Shown piece after piece: positions 1-4,680 of a stretch of 5,494 nt of DNA. Position numbers and translations under genes: made by a program. The stretch covers positions 1-5,494 of the forward strand of contig JAUVHF010000112.1 in the NCBI GenBank assembly GCA_030593425.1, read 5' to 3'. The notes beneath the pieces were generated by a model. It saw only the letters and a list, made by a program, of their open reading frames with translations. It made no database searches and was not told the origin of the DNA. Source of the stretch: Anaerolineales bacterium. GTDB taxonomy: Bacteria > Chloroflexota > Anaerolineae > UBA7937. The stretch's first letter is position 1. Each line of letters starts with the position of its first letter.

Positions 1-348
1 GATTTCGGCCAGGGTCATACCCCTCTCTCCGAGGTGGCACGACGCCAGGGCCTCTCCCTCGCCTATCTGGAACAGATCATCGCTCCCTTGAGAAGGGGTG
101 GTCTGGTGAAGAGCAAGCGCGGGGCTAAGGGCGGCTATACCCTGGCCCAGGAGCCCGAGGCCATTACCATGGGGCAGATAATGCGGGCCTTGGAGGTAAC
201 CATCGCTCCTGTGGAGTGTCTATTGGAGTCGGTGGAGTTGGAGTGTTGTGAGGTGAGCGAGAACTGCTCCCACCGGGTAGTCTGGAAAAGGGTGCGCGAC
301 GGCATCGCTGAGATATTGGATTCCACCACCTTAGCTGACTTAGCATAA
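1..348 (+). CDS. Rrf2-family (IscR-like) transcriptional regulator, 5' end cut off
   Basis: The 115 visible residues enter at the window edge in the middle of a winged-helix DNA-binding domain; codon 1 (GAT) is in frame and the true start lies upstream. The stretch [18 protein letters not shown] followed by [10 protein letters not shown] is the recognition helix and wing typical of Rrf2 proteins. The C-terminal part has C73, C82, C83, C89 and H91 (counted from nt 1), a cysteine cluster like the one that binds an Fe-S cluster in IscR, although the spacing differs. The GTG at 34 is an internal valine codon, not a start. Family knowledge: Rrf2 regulators sense Fe-S or cysteine status and control the downstream isc or cys genes. 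Here the regulator heads a cysE/cysK remnant, a desulfurase and a scaffold gene, so autoregulation of this operon is likely. Its promoter and operator are outside the window. The family call is secure; Fe-S binding is inferred. Confidence 0.93.
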   Translation, partial: DFGQGHTPLSEVARRQGLSLAYLEQIIAPLRRGGLVKSKRGAKGGYTLAQEPEAITMGQIMRALEVTIAPVECLLESVELECCEVSENCSHRVVWKRVRDGIAEILDSTTLADLA

Positions 349-350
349 AA

Positions 351-593
351 ATGGCCCAGTGCGACAGGGTAGAAAACCTAACCCCAGAATACGCCAAGGA
401 GACAGTTTCTCGCTCCAGAGGTATTCTACAAGAGATGTTCGCTTTGCTTCGAGAGGATATCGAGATCATCTTCGCCAGAGATCCAGCAGCCAAAAGCACG
501 CTGGAGGTACTCTTCTGCTACCCCGGTCTCCACGCCATCTGGATGCACCGGGTAGCCCATTCTGCTCTGGCGCTGCCGCCTTCGCCGCCTTAG
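351..593 (+). pseudogene. cysE: Truncated serine O-acetyltransferase (CysE) N-terminal remnant
   Basis: The open frame starts 2 nt after the Rrf2 stop and encodes 80 residues. Residues from M29 (ATG at 435) read [17 protein letters not shown] and then a [15 protein letters not shown] block, the conserved start of CysE, which makes O-acetylserine from serine and acetyl-CoA. After HRVAH (about nt 560) the similarity stops. The frame runs through a few residues that belong to cysK in another frame and ends at TAG 591-593. The whole left-handed beta-helix catalytic domain is missing, so the product cannot be an active acetyltransferase. The native start is probably 435, since family members usually begin there; the first 28 residues from 351 have no recognised similarity and no clear ribosome site. 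This is a deletion remnant or, less likely, an assembly error. A function for the 80-residue peptide is not supported. Confidence 0.88.
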
Positions 594-694
594 AGGTAGC
601 CAAGAGGCCAGAGAACGAAGGTAAACTGATCGTCGTAGTCTTGCCCGATACAGGGGAAAGGTATCTAAGTACCGAACTTTTCGAAGGAGTCTAA
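563..694 (+). pseudogene. cysK: Truncated cysteine synthase (CysK) C-terminal remnant
   Basis: In a different frame from the CysE remnant, nt 563-694 encode 43 residues including [20 protein letters not shown] and then [19 protein letters not shown], the characteristic C-terminus of O-acetylserine sulfhydrylase (CysK), ending at TAA 692-694. About 43 of roughly 300 residues remain. The PLP lysine, substrate loop and N-terminal domain are all absent, so no enzyme is made. The order CysE N-terminus then CysK C-terminus, same direction, fits one internal deletion in an ancestral Rrf2-cysE-cysK-nifS-iscU operon. There is no start codon or ribosome site for this piece, and ribosomes finishing the CysE remnant stop at 593 out of frame. 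The last codons (TTC GAA GGA GTC) hold the Shine-Dalgarno of the next gene, which may explain why the tail persists. Confidence 0.88.
683..689 (+). promoter_or_regulatory. Ribosome binding site of the cysteine desulfurase, inside the cysK tail
   Basis: GAAGGAG lies 9 nt before the ATG at 699 and overlaps the final codons of the cysK remnant. It supports the start at 699 over the in-frame ATG at 720, where the family core (MDHAATTPVD) begins. Confidence 0.7.
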
Positions 695-698
695 AAGG

Positions 699-1874
699 AT
701 GGCCAAGCGTACGGTATATATGGATCATGCGGCTACCACCCCGGTGGATCCTCGGGTGGTGGAGGCTATGCTCCCCTACTTCACCGAGGGGTACGGCAAC
801 GCCTCCAGCGTCTACCGCTTAGGACAGGAGGCGCGCAAAGCGATAGATGAGGCCCGGGCCGATGTGGCCCAGACCTTAAACTGCACCCCCAGGGAGATAA
901 TCTTCACCGGTTGCGGCTCGGAGAGCGATAATTTGGCCATTCGGGGGATAGCCTTCTGGAACCGGGATAAGGGGACCCATATCATCACCTCTTCCATCGA
1001 GCACCACGCCGTGAGCCACACCTGCGAGCAACTGGAGAAGCATTTTGGCTTTCAGGTGACTTATCTGCCAGTAGATAAGTACGGCCGTGTCGATCCCACC
1101 GATGTGGAGAAGGCTATCACTGAGAAGACGACCCTCATCACCATCATGTATGCCAACAACGAGGTGGGGACCATCGAGCCCATCGCCGAGATAGGGGAGA
1201 TCGCTCGAGCCCACAAGATACCCTTCCACACCGACGCCATCCAGGCGGGAGGAGCCTTAGACCTAGACGTAGAAGCCCTTAACCTAGATCTTCTCTCGCT
1301 CTCGGCCCACAAGTTCTACGGCCCCAAGGGGGTGGGGGTTCTCTACCTGCGGCGAGGGGTGCGGCTTCTCCCCCCCCAGACCGGCGGAGCCCATGAACTG
1401 AACCGACGGGCGGGGACGGAGAACGTGGCCGGCATCGTGGGGTTGGCTACAGCGCTCAAGTTGGCCCAAGGGCACCGAGAGGAGAATAACCGCAAACTCA
1501 TAGCCCTCCGAGACCGCTTAATCGAGGGCGTCCTCTCCTCCATGCTGGATACCCAGTTGACCGGTCACCCTAAGGAGAGGCTGCCCAACAGCGCCAGTTT
1601 CACCATAAATTACGTAGAGGGGGAAGGGCTGCTCCTGGGCTTGGATATGATGGGCACAGCCGCTTCCAGCGGTTCCGCCTGTACCTCGGCCTCCCTTGAG
1701 CCCTCTCATGTCCTTTTGGCCATGGGCATCCCTCCCGAGGTAGCCCATGGCTCTTTACGCCTAACGTTGGGCCACGAGAACAGCGACGAGGATGTGGATT
1801 ATCTATTGGAAGTCCTGCCGGGGATAGTGGAGCGGCTCCGTTCTATGTCACCCCTCTACACCACGGCTTCATAA
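699..1874 (+). CDS. iscS: Cysteine desulfurase, NifS/IscS type
   Basis: This 391-residue protein is a complete group I PLP-dependent cysteine desulfurase. It removes sulfur from L-cysteine, giving alanine and a protein persulfide that is passed to a scaffold for Fe-S assembly in the cytoplasm. Visible landmarks are the N-terminal DHAATTPVDP motif; H102 in SIEHHAV, which stacks on PLP; D179 and Q182 in HTDAIQAGG; the PLP Schiff-base lysine K205 in SAHKFYGPKG; the RAGTENV motif; and the persulfide-carrying C328 in SSGSACTSASLEPSHV. The length is normal for the family. A Shine-Dalgarno at 683-689 supports the start. The scaffold gene follows 25 nt downstream and the Rrf2 regulator lies upstream, so this is an isc-type operon. 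Such desulfurases can also supply sulfur to tRNA thiolation and, in some bacteria, selenium to selenophosphate synthesis. That is worth remembering given the putative selenoprotein nearby, but no link is shown here. NifS or IscS naming is arbitrary without nif genes. Confidence 0.97.
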   Translation: MAKRTVYMDHAATTPVDPRVVEAMLPYFTEGYGNASSVYRLGQEARKAIDEARADVAQTLNCTPREIIFTGCGSESDNLAIRGIAFWNRDKGTHIITSSIEHHAVSHTCEQLEKHFGFQVTYLPVDKYGRVDPTDVEKAITEKTTLITIMYANNEVGTIEPIAEIGEIARAHKIPFHTDAIQAGGALDLDVEALNLDLLSLSAHKFYGPKGVGVLYLRRGVRLLPPQTGGAHELNRRAGTENVAGIVGLATALKLAQGHREENNRKLIALRDRLIEGVLSSMLDTQLTGHPKERLPNSASFTINYVEGEGLLLGLDMMGTAASSGSACTSASLEPSHVLLAMGIPPEVAHGSLRLTLGHENSDEDVDYLLEVLPGIVERLRSMSPLYTTAS

Positions 1875-1879
1875 AACTA

Positions 1880-1890
1880 GGGAGAAAGGG
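1880..1890 (+). promoter_or_regulatory. Ribosome binding site of the IscU gene
   Basis: GGGAGAAAGGG sits 9 nt upstream of ATG 1900. It favours ATG 1900 over the adjacent in-frame TTG at 1897. Confidence 0.75.
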
Positions 1891-1899
1891 ACTCTCTTG

Positions 1900-2283
1900 A
1901 TGTACTCTGAAAAGGTGATGAATCATTTTATGAACCCCCACAATGTGGGGGTAATAGAAGATCCTGACGGCGTGGGGAAAGAGGGGAACCCCATCTGCGG
2001 CGACCTGATGGAGATATTCATCAAGGTGAAGGATGACCGGATAGTGGATATCAAATTCCGCACCTTCGGCTGCGGGGCGGCTATCGCCACCAGTTCCATG
2101 GCTACGGAGATGGTGAAGGGGAAAACCATAGAAGAGGCGATGGAGATAACCAACAAAGCGGTAGCCGAGGCCCTAGATGGCCTTCCCCCCATCAAGATGC
2201 ACTGCTCTAACCTAGCGGCCGACGCCATCCATGCGGCCATCGAGGATTATCTGGAGAAGAAGAGGGCGAAACAGCCGGCGTAG
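1900..2283 (+). CDS. iscU: Fe-S cluster assembly scaffold IscU/NifU N-terminal type
   Basis: The 127-residue protein is the scaffold on which [2Fe-2S] and [4Fe-4S] clusters are built from iron and desulfurase sulfur before transfer to apoproteins. The three ligand cysteines are present: C33 (NPICGDLM), C58 (FGCGAA) and C102 (KMHCSNL). So are D35, which keeps the cluster labile, and H101 next to the last cysteine. The LPPIK sequence at 95-99 matches the LPPVK site by which IscU binds the HscA chaperone, and the zinc-SufU-type insertion is absent, so this is IscU rather than SufU. It lacks the NifU central ferredoxin and C-terminal Nfu domains. ATG 1900 is chosen for its ribosome site; TTG 1897 would add one residue. 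It is the last gene before a hairpin terminator and presumably works with the desulfurase just upstream. No hscA/hscB is visible. Confidence 0.96.
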   Translation: MYSEKVMNHFMNPHNVGVIEDPDGVGKEGNPICGDLMEIFIKVKDDRIVDIKFRTFGCGAAIATSSMATEMVKGKTIEEAMEITNKAVAEALDGLPPIKMHCSNLAADAIHAAIEDYLEKKRAKQPA

Positions 2284-2313
2284 TGAGAGGCCTCTCTTAA
2301 ACCCGCTTTAATA

Positions 2314-2345
2314 AGCCCCTTTCTATTTTGGAAGGGGCTCTTTCT
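2314..2345 (+). terminator. Hairpin terminator between the convergent operons
   Basis: AGCCCCTTTC (2314-2323) pairs with GGAAGGGGCT (2330-2339) through ten pairs, one of them G-U, around the loop TATTTT. A pyrimidine run, CTTTCTCTC, follows on the plus strand. This fits an intrinsic terminator for the iscS-iscU transcript. The minus-strand gene's stop codon (2323-2325) lies within the hairpin, and on that strand TATTAAAG follows the stem, so it may act weakly in both directions. Confidence 0.72.
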
Positions 2346-3012
2346 CTCGGCGATATCTACACCTCCTCTTCAAGGAGCAGTAGGTACAGGGTGACTTCTC
2401 CATCGAAGGGAGCACCGCTTCTCCCAGTCCCACGGCCAGGGAGAGCGATTTCAGAGGGGTCATCTGATAACTCTCTTTTAACCGGAGCCCTATCTCCTTG
2501 GCGGGCAAGAGATCGAAGAAGACCCGCTGCTCCTCCAGGCCCCAATCCAGGTTCCCCGGGCTGAGGGGGGCACTGGCCTCCCAACGTTTTCCCTTGGCTA
2601 CCTCCGCTATGAGGCGGCAAGCCTCCTCCGCCAATCCCTCCAGGGCGGCGGTCCCTATGGCATCTAGGACCAGGCCTCGAAGGGGGTCAGAGGCGACGAA
2701 GTGGGCGGAGACCTGCTCATCCAGGGCTGGCCCGATGGTGCAGAGGATCAAAGCCACCTCTTGGGCCTGGGCCCAAAGTTTGGCCAACCCCTTGCTCCTC
2801 AGCCTCACCTCTTTCAACACCACCTCTCCAGGGTGTACCTCCTCCACGGGGAAGAGGTCGTAGAGGATCACCGGCTCCACCAGTTCCCGCCCTCGGGGCA
2901 AAAGTTCTTCCACTAGTTCCAACCGCTTCTCTTTTCTCCCTGAGGGGACGCCCAGGGCCTGGAGAACCCGCCAGCTCTCCAACTGCAATTCTAGATCTAA
3001 GACGATCTCCAA
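2323..3012 (-). CDS. Stand-alone methionine synthase activation-domain protein
   Basis: The 229-residue protein resembles the C-terminal reactivation domain of B12-dependent methionine synthase (Met_synt_B12 fold), which binds S-adenosylmethionine and remethylates oxidised cobalamin. Supporting blocks are LSPGNLDWGLEEQ (150-162), corresponding to the family's SPGYxDWPLxEQ-like segment, and ESYQMTPLKSLS (180-191), close to the family's ESYMMTPxKS motif. It has no homocysteine, folate or cobalamin domains, so it is not a methionine synthase. Anaerobes often carry such free-standing proteins near corrinoid or C1 genes, but none is seen here. The C-terminus adds C209, C212 and C218 (CTYCSLKRRC), which could bind an Fe-S cluster or zinc; that is inference. 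The start is TTG, supported by AGGAGAAGGGA upstream, and no ATG lies nearby in frame. It is the last gene of the minus-strand set, 40 nt after the protease gene. The exact substrate is unknown. Confidence 0.8.
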   Translation of the reverse strand: MEIVLDLELQLESWRVLQALGVPSGRKEKRLELVEELLPRGRELVEPVILYDLFPVEEVHPGEVVLKEVRLRSKGLAKLWAQAQEVALILCTIGPALDEQVSAHFVASDPLRGLVLDAIGTAALEGLAEEACRLIAEVAKGKRWEASAPLSPGNLDWGLEEQRVFFDLLPAKEIGLRLKESYQMTPLKSLSLAVGLGEAVLPSMEKSPCTYCSLKRRCRYRREKEPLPK

Positions 3013-3014
3013 AG

Positions 3015-3025
3015 TCCCTTCTCCT
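3015..3025 (-). promoter_or_regulatory. Ribosome binding site deciding a TTG start
   Basis: On the minus strand AGGAGAAGGGA lies just upstream of TTG 3012, with AGGAG 8 nt from the start codon. It is the main support for the rare TTG start of the activation-domain gene. Confidence 0.65.
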
Positions 3026-3052
3026 GGCCACCCTCTAGGGCAAAAGAGGGGG

Positions 3053-3895
3053 TCACTTCTTGTCCGGCCCCTCCTCGCGGCGATAAGGCAAGGGGATATA
3101 CTCCACCGAGGGGCGCCGGCCCGCCGCCTGGGGGAAGAGTTCCATCAACTGATAGATTTCGTTCAGCAGGTCGGAGGAGACAGGTAACCCCAGCTCCTTC
3201 GCCTCTTCGAAGGTGATGGGGTAATCATGGGTCCATTGGCCACAACTCAAAGCGGTGGCTATCTTCTCCGCTTTCTCCTGAGGCATATCGTTGGCCATAA
3301 GGATCTCCACTAGACAAGCGTGCACCTGCTTCTGGGCTTTGCGAGCCATATCGGAGAGGATGAGGGTTTCGTCGTCTATCTCGTTTATATCCTTAACCTC
3401 GGAGACGGTGAGGATGGAAGCGGCAGGATATTTCCCCAACTGAGGATCGACGGGCCCCAGAACGGCGTTCTCCTCCATCACGATCTCGTCCGCCGCCAGG
3501 GCCACGAAGGTCCCTCCCGACATGGCGTAATGGGGCACGAAGACCGTGACCTTGGCATTATGCCTCACCAGGGCGTGGGCGATCTGCTCCGCAGCCAAGA
3601 CCAAGCCTCCCGGCGTATGGAGGACGATATCTATGGGTAGATCCTCGGGGGTGAGGCGGATAGCCCGCAGAACCTGCTCCGAGTCCTCGATGTCTATGTA
3701 CCTAGAGAAGGCTATCCCCAAGAAACTCAACGCCTCCTGGCGATGGATGAGGGTGATGAGCCGGGAGGCCCGCTTCTTCTCGATGGCCCGCATCAGCCGT
3801 TGTCGGCTCATCACTATTAGCCTGCGGTTGATGGCCGGGATCAAGGTCATGATAATGAAGACGATCCATAGTAGGCTGAAGAAATCTATCCGCAT
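3053..3895 (-). CDS. SDH_sah-family membrane-anchored serine protease (ClpP/SppA-like)
   Basis: The 280-residue protein belongs to the SDH_sah family (formerly DUF114), ClpP-fold serine proteases related to signal peptide peptidase. Residues 3-22 form one hydrophobic segment (FFSLLWIVFIIMTLIPAI, no signal cleavage site seen), followed by a basic helical stretch, so the protein is anchored with its protease domain probably cytoplasmic. The ClpP core is clear: the oxyanion-type HTPGG at 93-97, the nucleophile S126 in HYAMSGGTFVALAADEIVM, and the GPVDPQLG motif, which puts D150 near the site. H223 in QWTHDYPIT is the likely third residue; the Ser-Asp-His order is the one reported for this family. 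ATG 3895 has a strong Shine-Dalgarno 6 nt upstream; TTG 3898 would add one residue. It follows the reductase gene by 64 nt and precedes the activation-domain gene by 40 nt. Natural substrates are unknown, and a role in membrane protein turnover is an inference. Confidence 0.9.
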   Translation of the reverse strand: MRIDFFSLLWIVFIIMTLIPAINRRLIVMSRQRLMRAIEKKRASRLITLIHRQEALSFLGIAFSRYIDIEDSEQVLRAIRLTPEDLPIDIVLHTPGGLVLAAEQIAHALVRHNAKVTVFVPHYAMSGGTFVALAADEIVMEENAVLGPVDPQLGKYPAASILTVSEVKDINEIDDETLILSDMARKAQKQVHACLVEILMANDMPQEKAEKIATALSCGQWTHDYPITFEEAKELGLPVSSDLLNEIYQLMELFPQAAGRRPSVEYIPLPYRREEGPDKK

Positions 3896-3901
3896 CAAAG
3901 G

Positions 3902-3909
3902 CCTCCCTT
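3902..3909 (-). promoter_or_regulatory. Ribosome binding site of the SDH_sah protease
   Basis: AAGGGAGG on the minus strand is 6 nt upstream of ATG 3895, a near-ideal Shine-Dalgarno. It fixes the start at 3895 rather than TTG 3898. Confidence 0.8.
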
Positions 3910-3959
3910 CTGACCCTCAGACTGACTACCAAACCACTACTTTCACCTCTCCCAAGAAC

Positions 3960-4553
3960 CTACGCCTCTATCCCCAGAAGTTTAGCCAACTCTTCATCTG
4001 AGGGCTCGGTGACGATATGCCCCTCGATATCCAGCGTGGGGGTGGAGAGGAAACCGTTGTTCCACTCCCTCACCTTCTGGGCCACTTGCGGGTCCTCATC
4101 CACATCGACCAGGGTGTAGGGGACTCCGTGGCGATTGAGGAAGCGCCTGGTGCGCATACTATCGCTACACCAGTATGCGCCATAGACCACGATGCGAGGC
4201 CAGGGGCTACCCTCCTCTCGGATAGGTGGGCTTTCCATCTTCGGCGGTCTATAATCATCGCTCACGAAGAGGTGGCAGATGCAATGGCCGGTCTCGGCGA
4301 TATCCTCCTCATGCCGGTAGCAGGGGCAGATGAACTTCCGATCCTCCACGGGATCGCCGGTTCGCTCCTGTCAAGGACAATAGGGCCAGCCGAAGGTATA
4401 AGCCTGCCGCCCTATACCCTTGACGATCCCCTCCCAGACATCCCGGTCGGGGTTCAGGCGATAGGGGCTGATCTCTGCGTAGCGTAAAGCCATCCGCCGG
4501 GCCCGGTCGATCAACTCCTCCAGGCTCTTGTCTGTGCTGGGCGTCGTCTCCAC
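3960..4553 (-). CDS. ftrB: Ferredoxin:thioredoxin reductase catalytic chain fused to glutaredoxin; in-frame TGA read as probable selenocysteine (4371-4373)
   Basis: Read through one TGA, the gene encodes 197 residues. Residues about 10-97 are the catalytic chain of ferredoxin:thioredoxin reductase, which uses a [4Fe-4S] cluster to pass electrons from ferredoxin to a protein disulfide. Landmarks are LNPDRDVWEGIVKGIGRQ (33-50), then C59-P60-U61, TGDPVEDRK, C76-P-C78 and H90-C91-I-C93, the family's CPC...CPC...CxC pattern. By alignment with cyanobacterial enzymes, C59, C76, C78 and C91 ligate the cluster, while positions 61 and 93 form the redox-active pair. The TGA replaces exactly the solvent-exposed cysteine of that pair. 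Residues 118-197 form a glutaredoxin-like domain with W-C129-S-D-S132 and a TPT cis-proline at 172, so it is monothiol. The start is GTG 4553, with AGGAG 6 nt upstream. Alternatives are a nonsense mutation, a sequencing error, or two genes (second start GTG 4349). The last is unlikely because it would separate the first CPC from its partners. Confidence 0.85.
4332..4363 (-). promoter_or_regulatory. Candidate bacterial SECIS hairpin downstream of the in-frame TGA
   Basis: Minus-strand reading begins 7 nt after the TGA. A lower stem GAAC/GTTC (4 bp, 4360-4363 with 4332-4335) and a 3x3 internal loop lead to a perfect 6-bp upper stem CGATCC/GGATCG (4351-4356 with 4339-4344). This closes the six-base apical loop CGTGGA. 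The loop begins 20 nt after the TGA and has G in its second position followed by U. Family knowledge: bacterial SECIS elements lie within the coding region just after UGA, with the apical loop about 16-37 nt downstream and a G among its first two bases, where SelB binds. All these features are met, but short hairpins also occur by chance in GC-rich genes, so the call depends on the protein evidence as well. Confidence 0.6.
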
Positions 4554-4559
4554 ATTATA

Positions 4560-4564
4560 CTCCT
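4560..4564 (-). promoter_or_regulatory. Ribosome binding site deciding the GTG start of the reductase gene
   Basis: AGGAG on the minus strand lies 6 nt before GTG 4553. No in-frame ATG is close, so this site sets the N-terminus of the reductase-glutaredoxin protein. Confidence 0.7.
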
Positions 4565-4647
4565 AGTCAGAGCCGCTCCGAGACAGATTTGGCTTGGGTG
4601 AAGAGCAAGAGATAATCTCGGCCCCCGGCTTTGGAGTCGGTGCCGCT

Positions 4648-4676
4648 CTTAGGGATGGCGTTCACCCCTCCCTAAG
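4648..4676. other. Inverted repeat (hairpin) just past the DppA stop
   Basis: CTTAGGGA (4648-4655) and TCCCTAAG (4669-4676) are perfect 8-bp arms around a 13-nt spacer, with two more GC pairs possible beyond one mismatch. The hairpin begins 4 nt past the dppA stop codon (4681-4683). No T-run follows it on the minus strand, so a classical intrinsic terminator is not shown. It could stabilise the 3' end, cause partial termination, or act in the leader of the reductase gene. Confidence 0.45.
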
Positions 4677-4680
4677 ATCA

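Noticed and set aside
2285..2296. 12-bp perfect palindrome GAGAGGCCTCTC just after the iscU stop
   Set aside because: There is no room for a loop without giving up the GC-rich centre, and no T-run follows. The downstream hairpin at 2314-2339 is the better terminator.
3912..3950. Short leader peptide upstream of the protease gene (GTG codons ending in TGG TAG)
   Set aside because: It is only a few codons, poorly spaced from any ribosome site, and has no attenuator-like hairpin. It is probably chance.
3546..4001. Plus-strand open frame of 151 codons opposite the protease gene
   Set aside because: It is a shadow of the minus-strand SDH_sah gene and has no recognisable domain. The opposite strand encodes clear family motifs.
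3960..4349. A separate gene starting at GTG 4349 downstream of the TGA, with 4371-4553 as another short gene
   Set aside because: Splitting would put the first CPC motif in one product and the remaining cluster ligands in the other. Similarity to one family runs across the TGA without a gap, and GTG 4349 has no good Shine-Dalgarno.
4371..4373. TGA as plain nonsense mutation or alternative code
   Set aside because: This is not excluded but disfavoured. The codon sits at the catalytic cysteine, a SECIS-like hairpin follows, the rest of the frame is intact, and tryptophan is encoded by TGG with no other in-frame TGA in the window's intact genes.
4017..4487. Plus-strand open frame of 156 codons opposite the reductase gene
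   Set aside because: The translated sequence is unlike any family I know and lies antisense to conserved reductase and glutaredoxin motifs. It is open mainly because of GC-rich composition.
4554..4559. Perfect TATAAT on the minus strand as a -10 box
   Set aside because: It directly precedes the GTG start, so transcription would begin inside the coding region, and no -35 lies about 17 nt upstream. It is the spacer between Shine-Dalgarno and start.
4554..4680. tRNA gene (including tRNA-Sec) in the gap
   Set aside because: No T-loop GTTCGA-type sequence, acceptor stem pairing or CCA end could be found on either strand.
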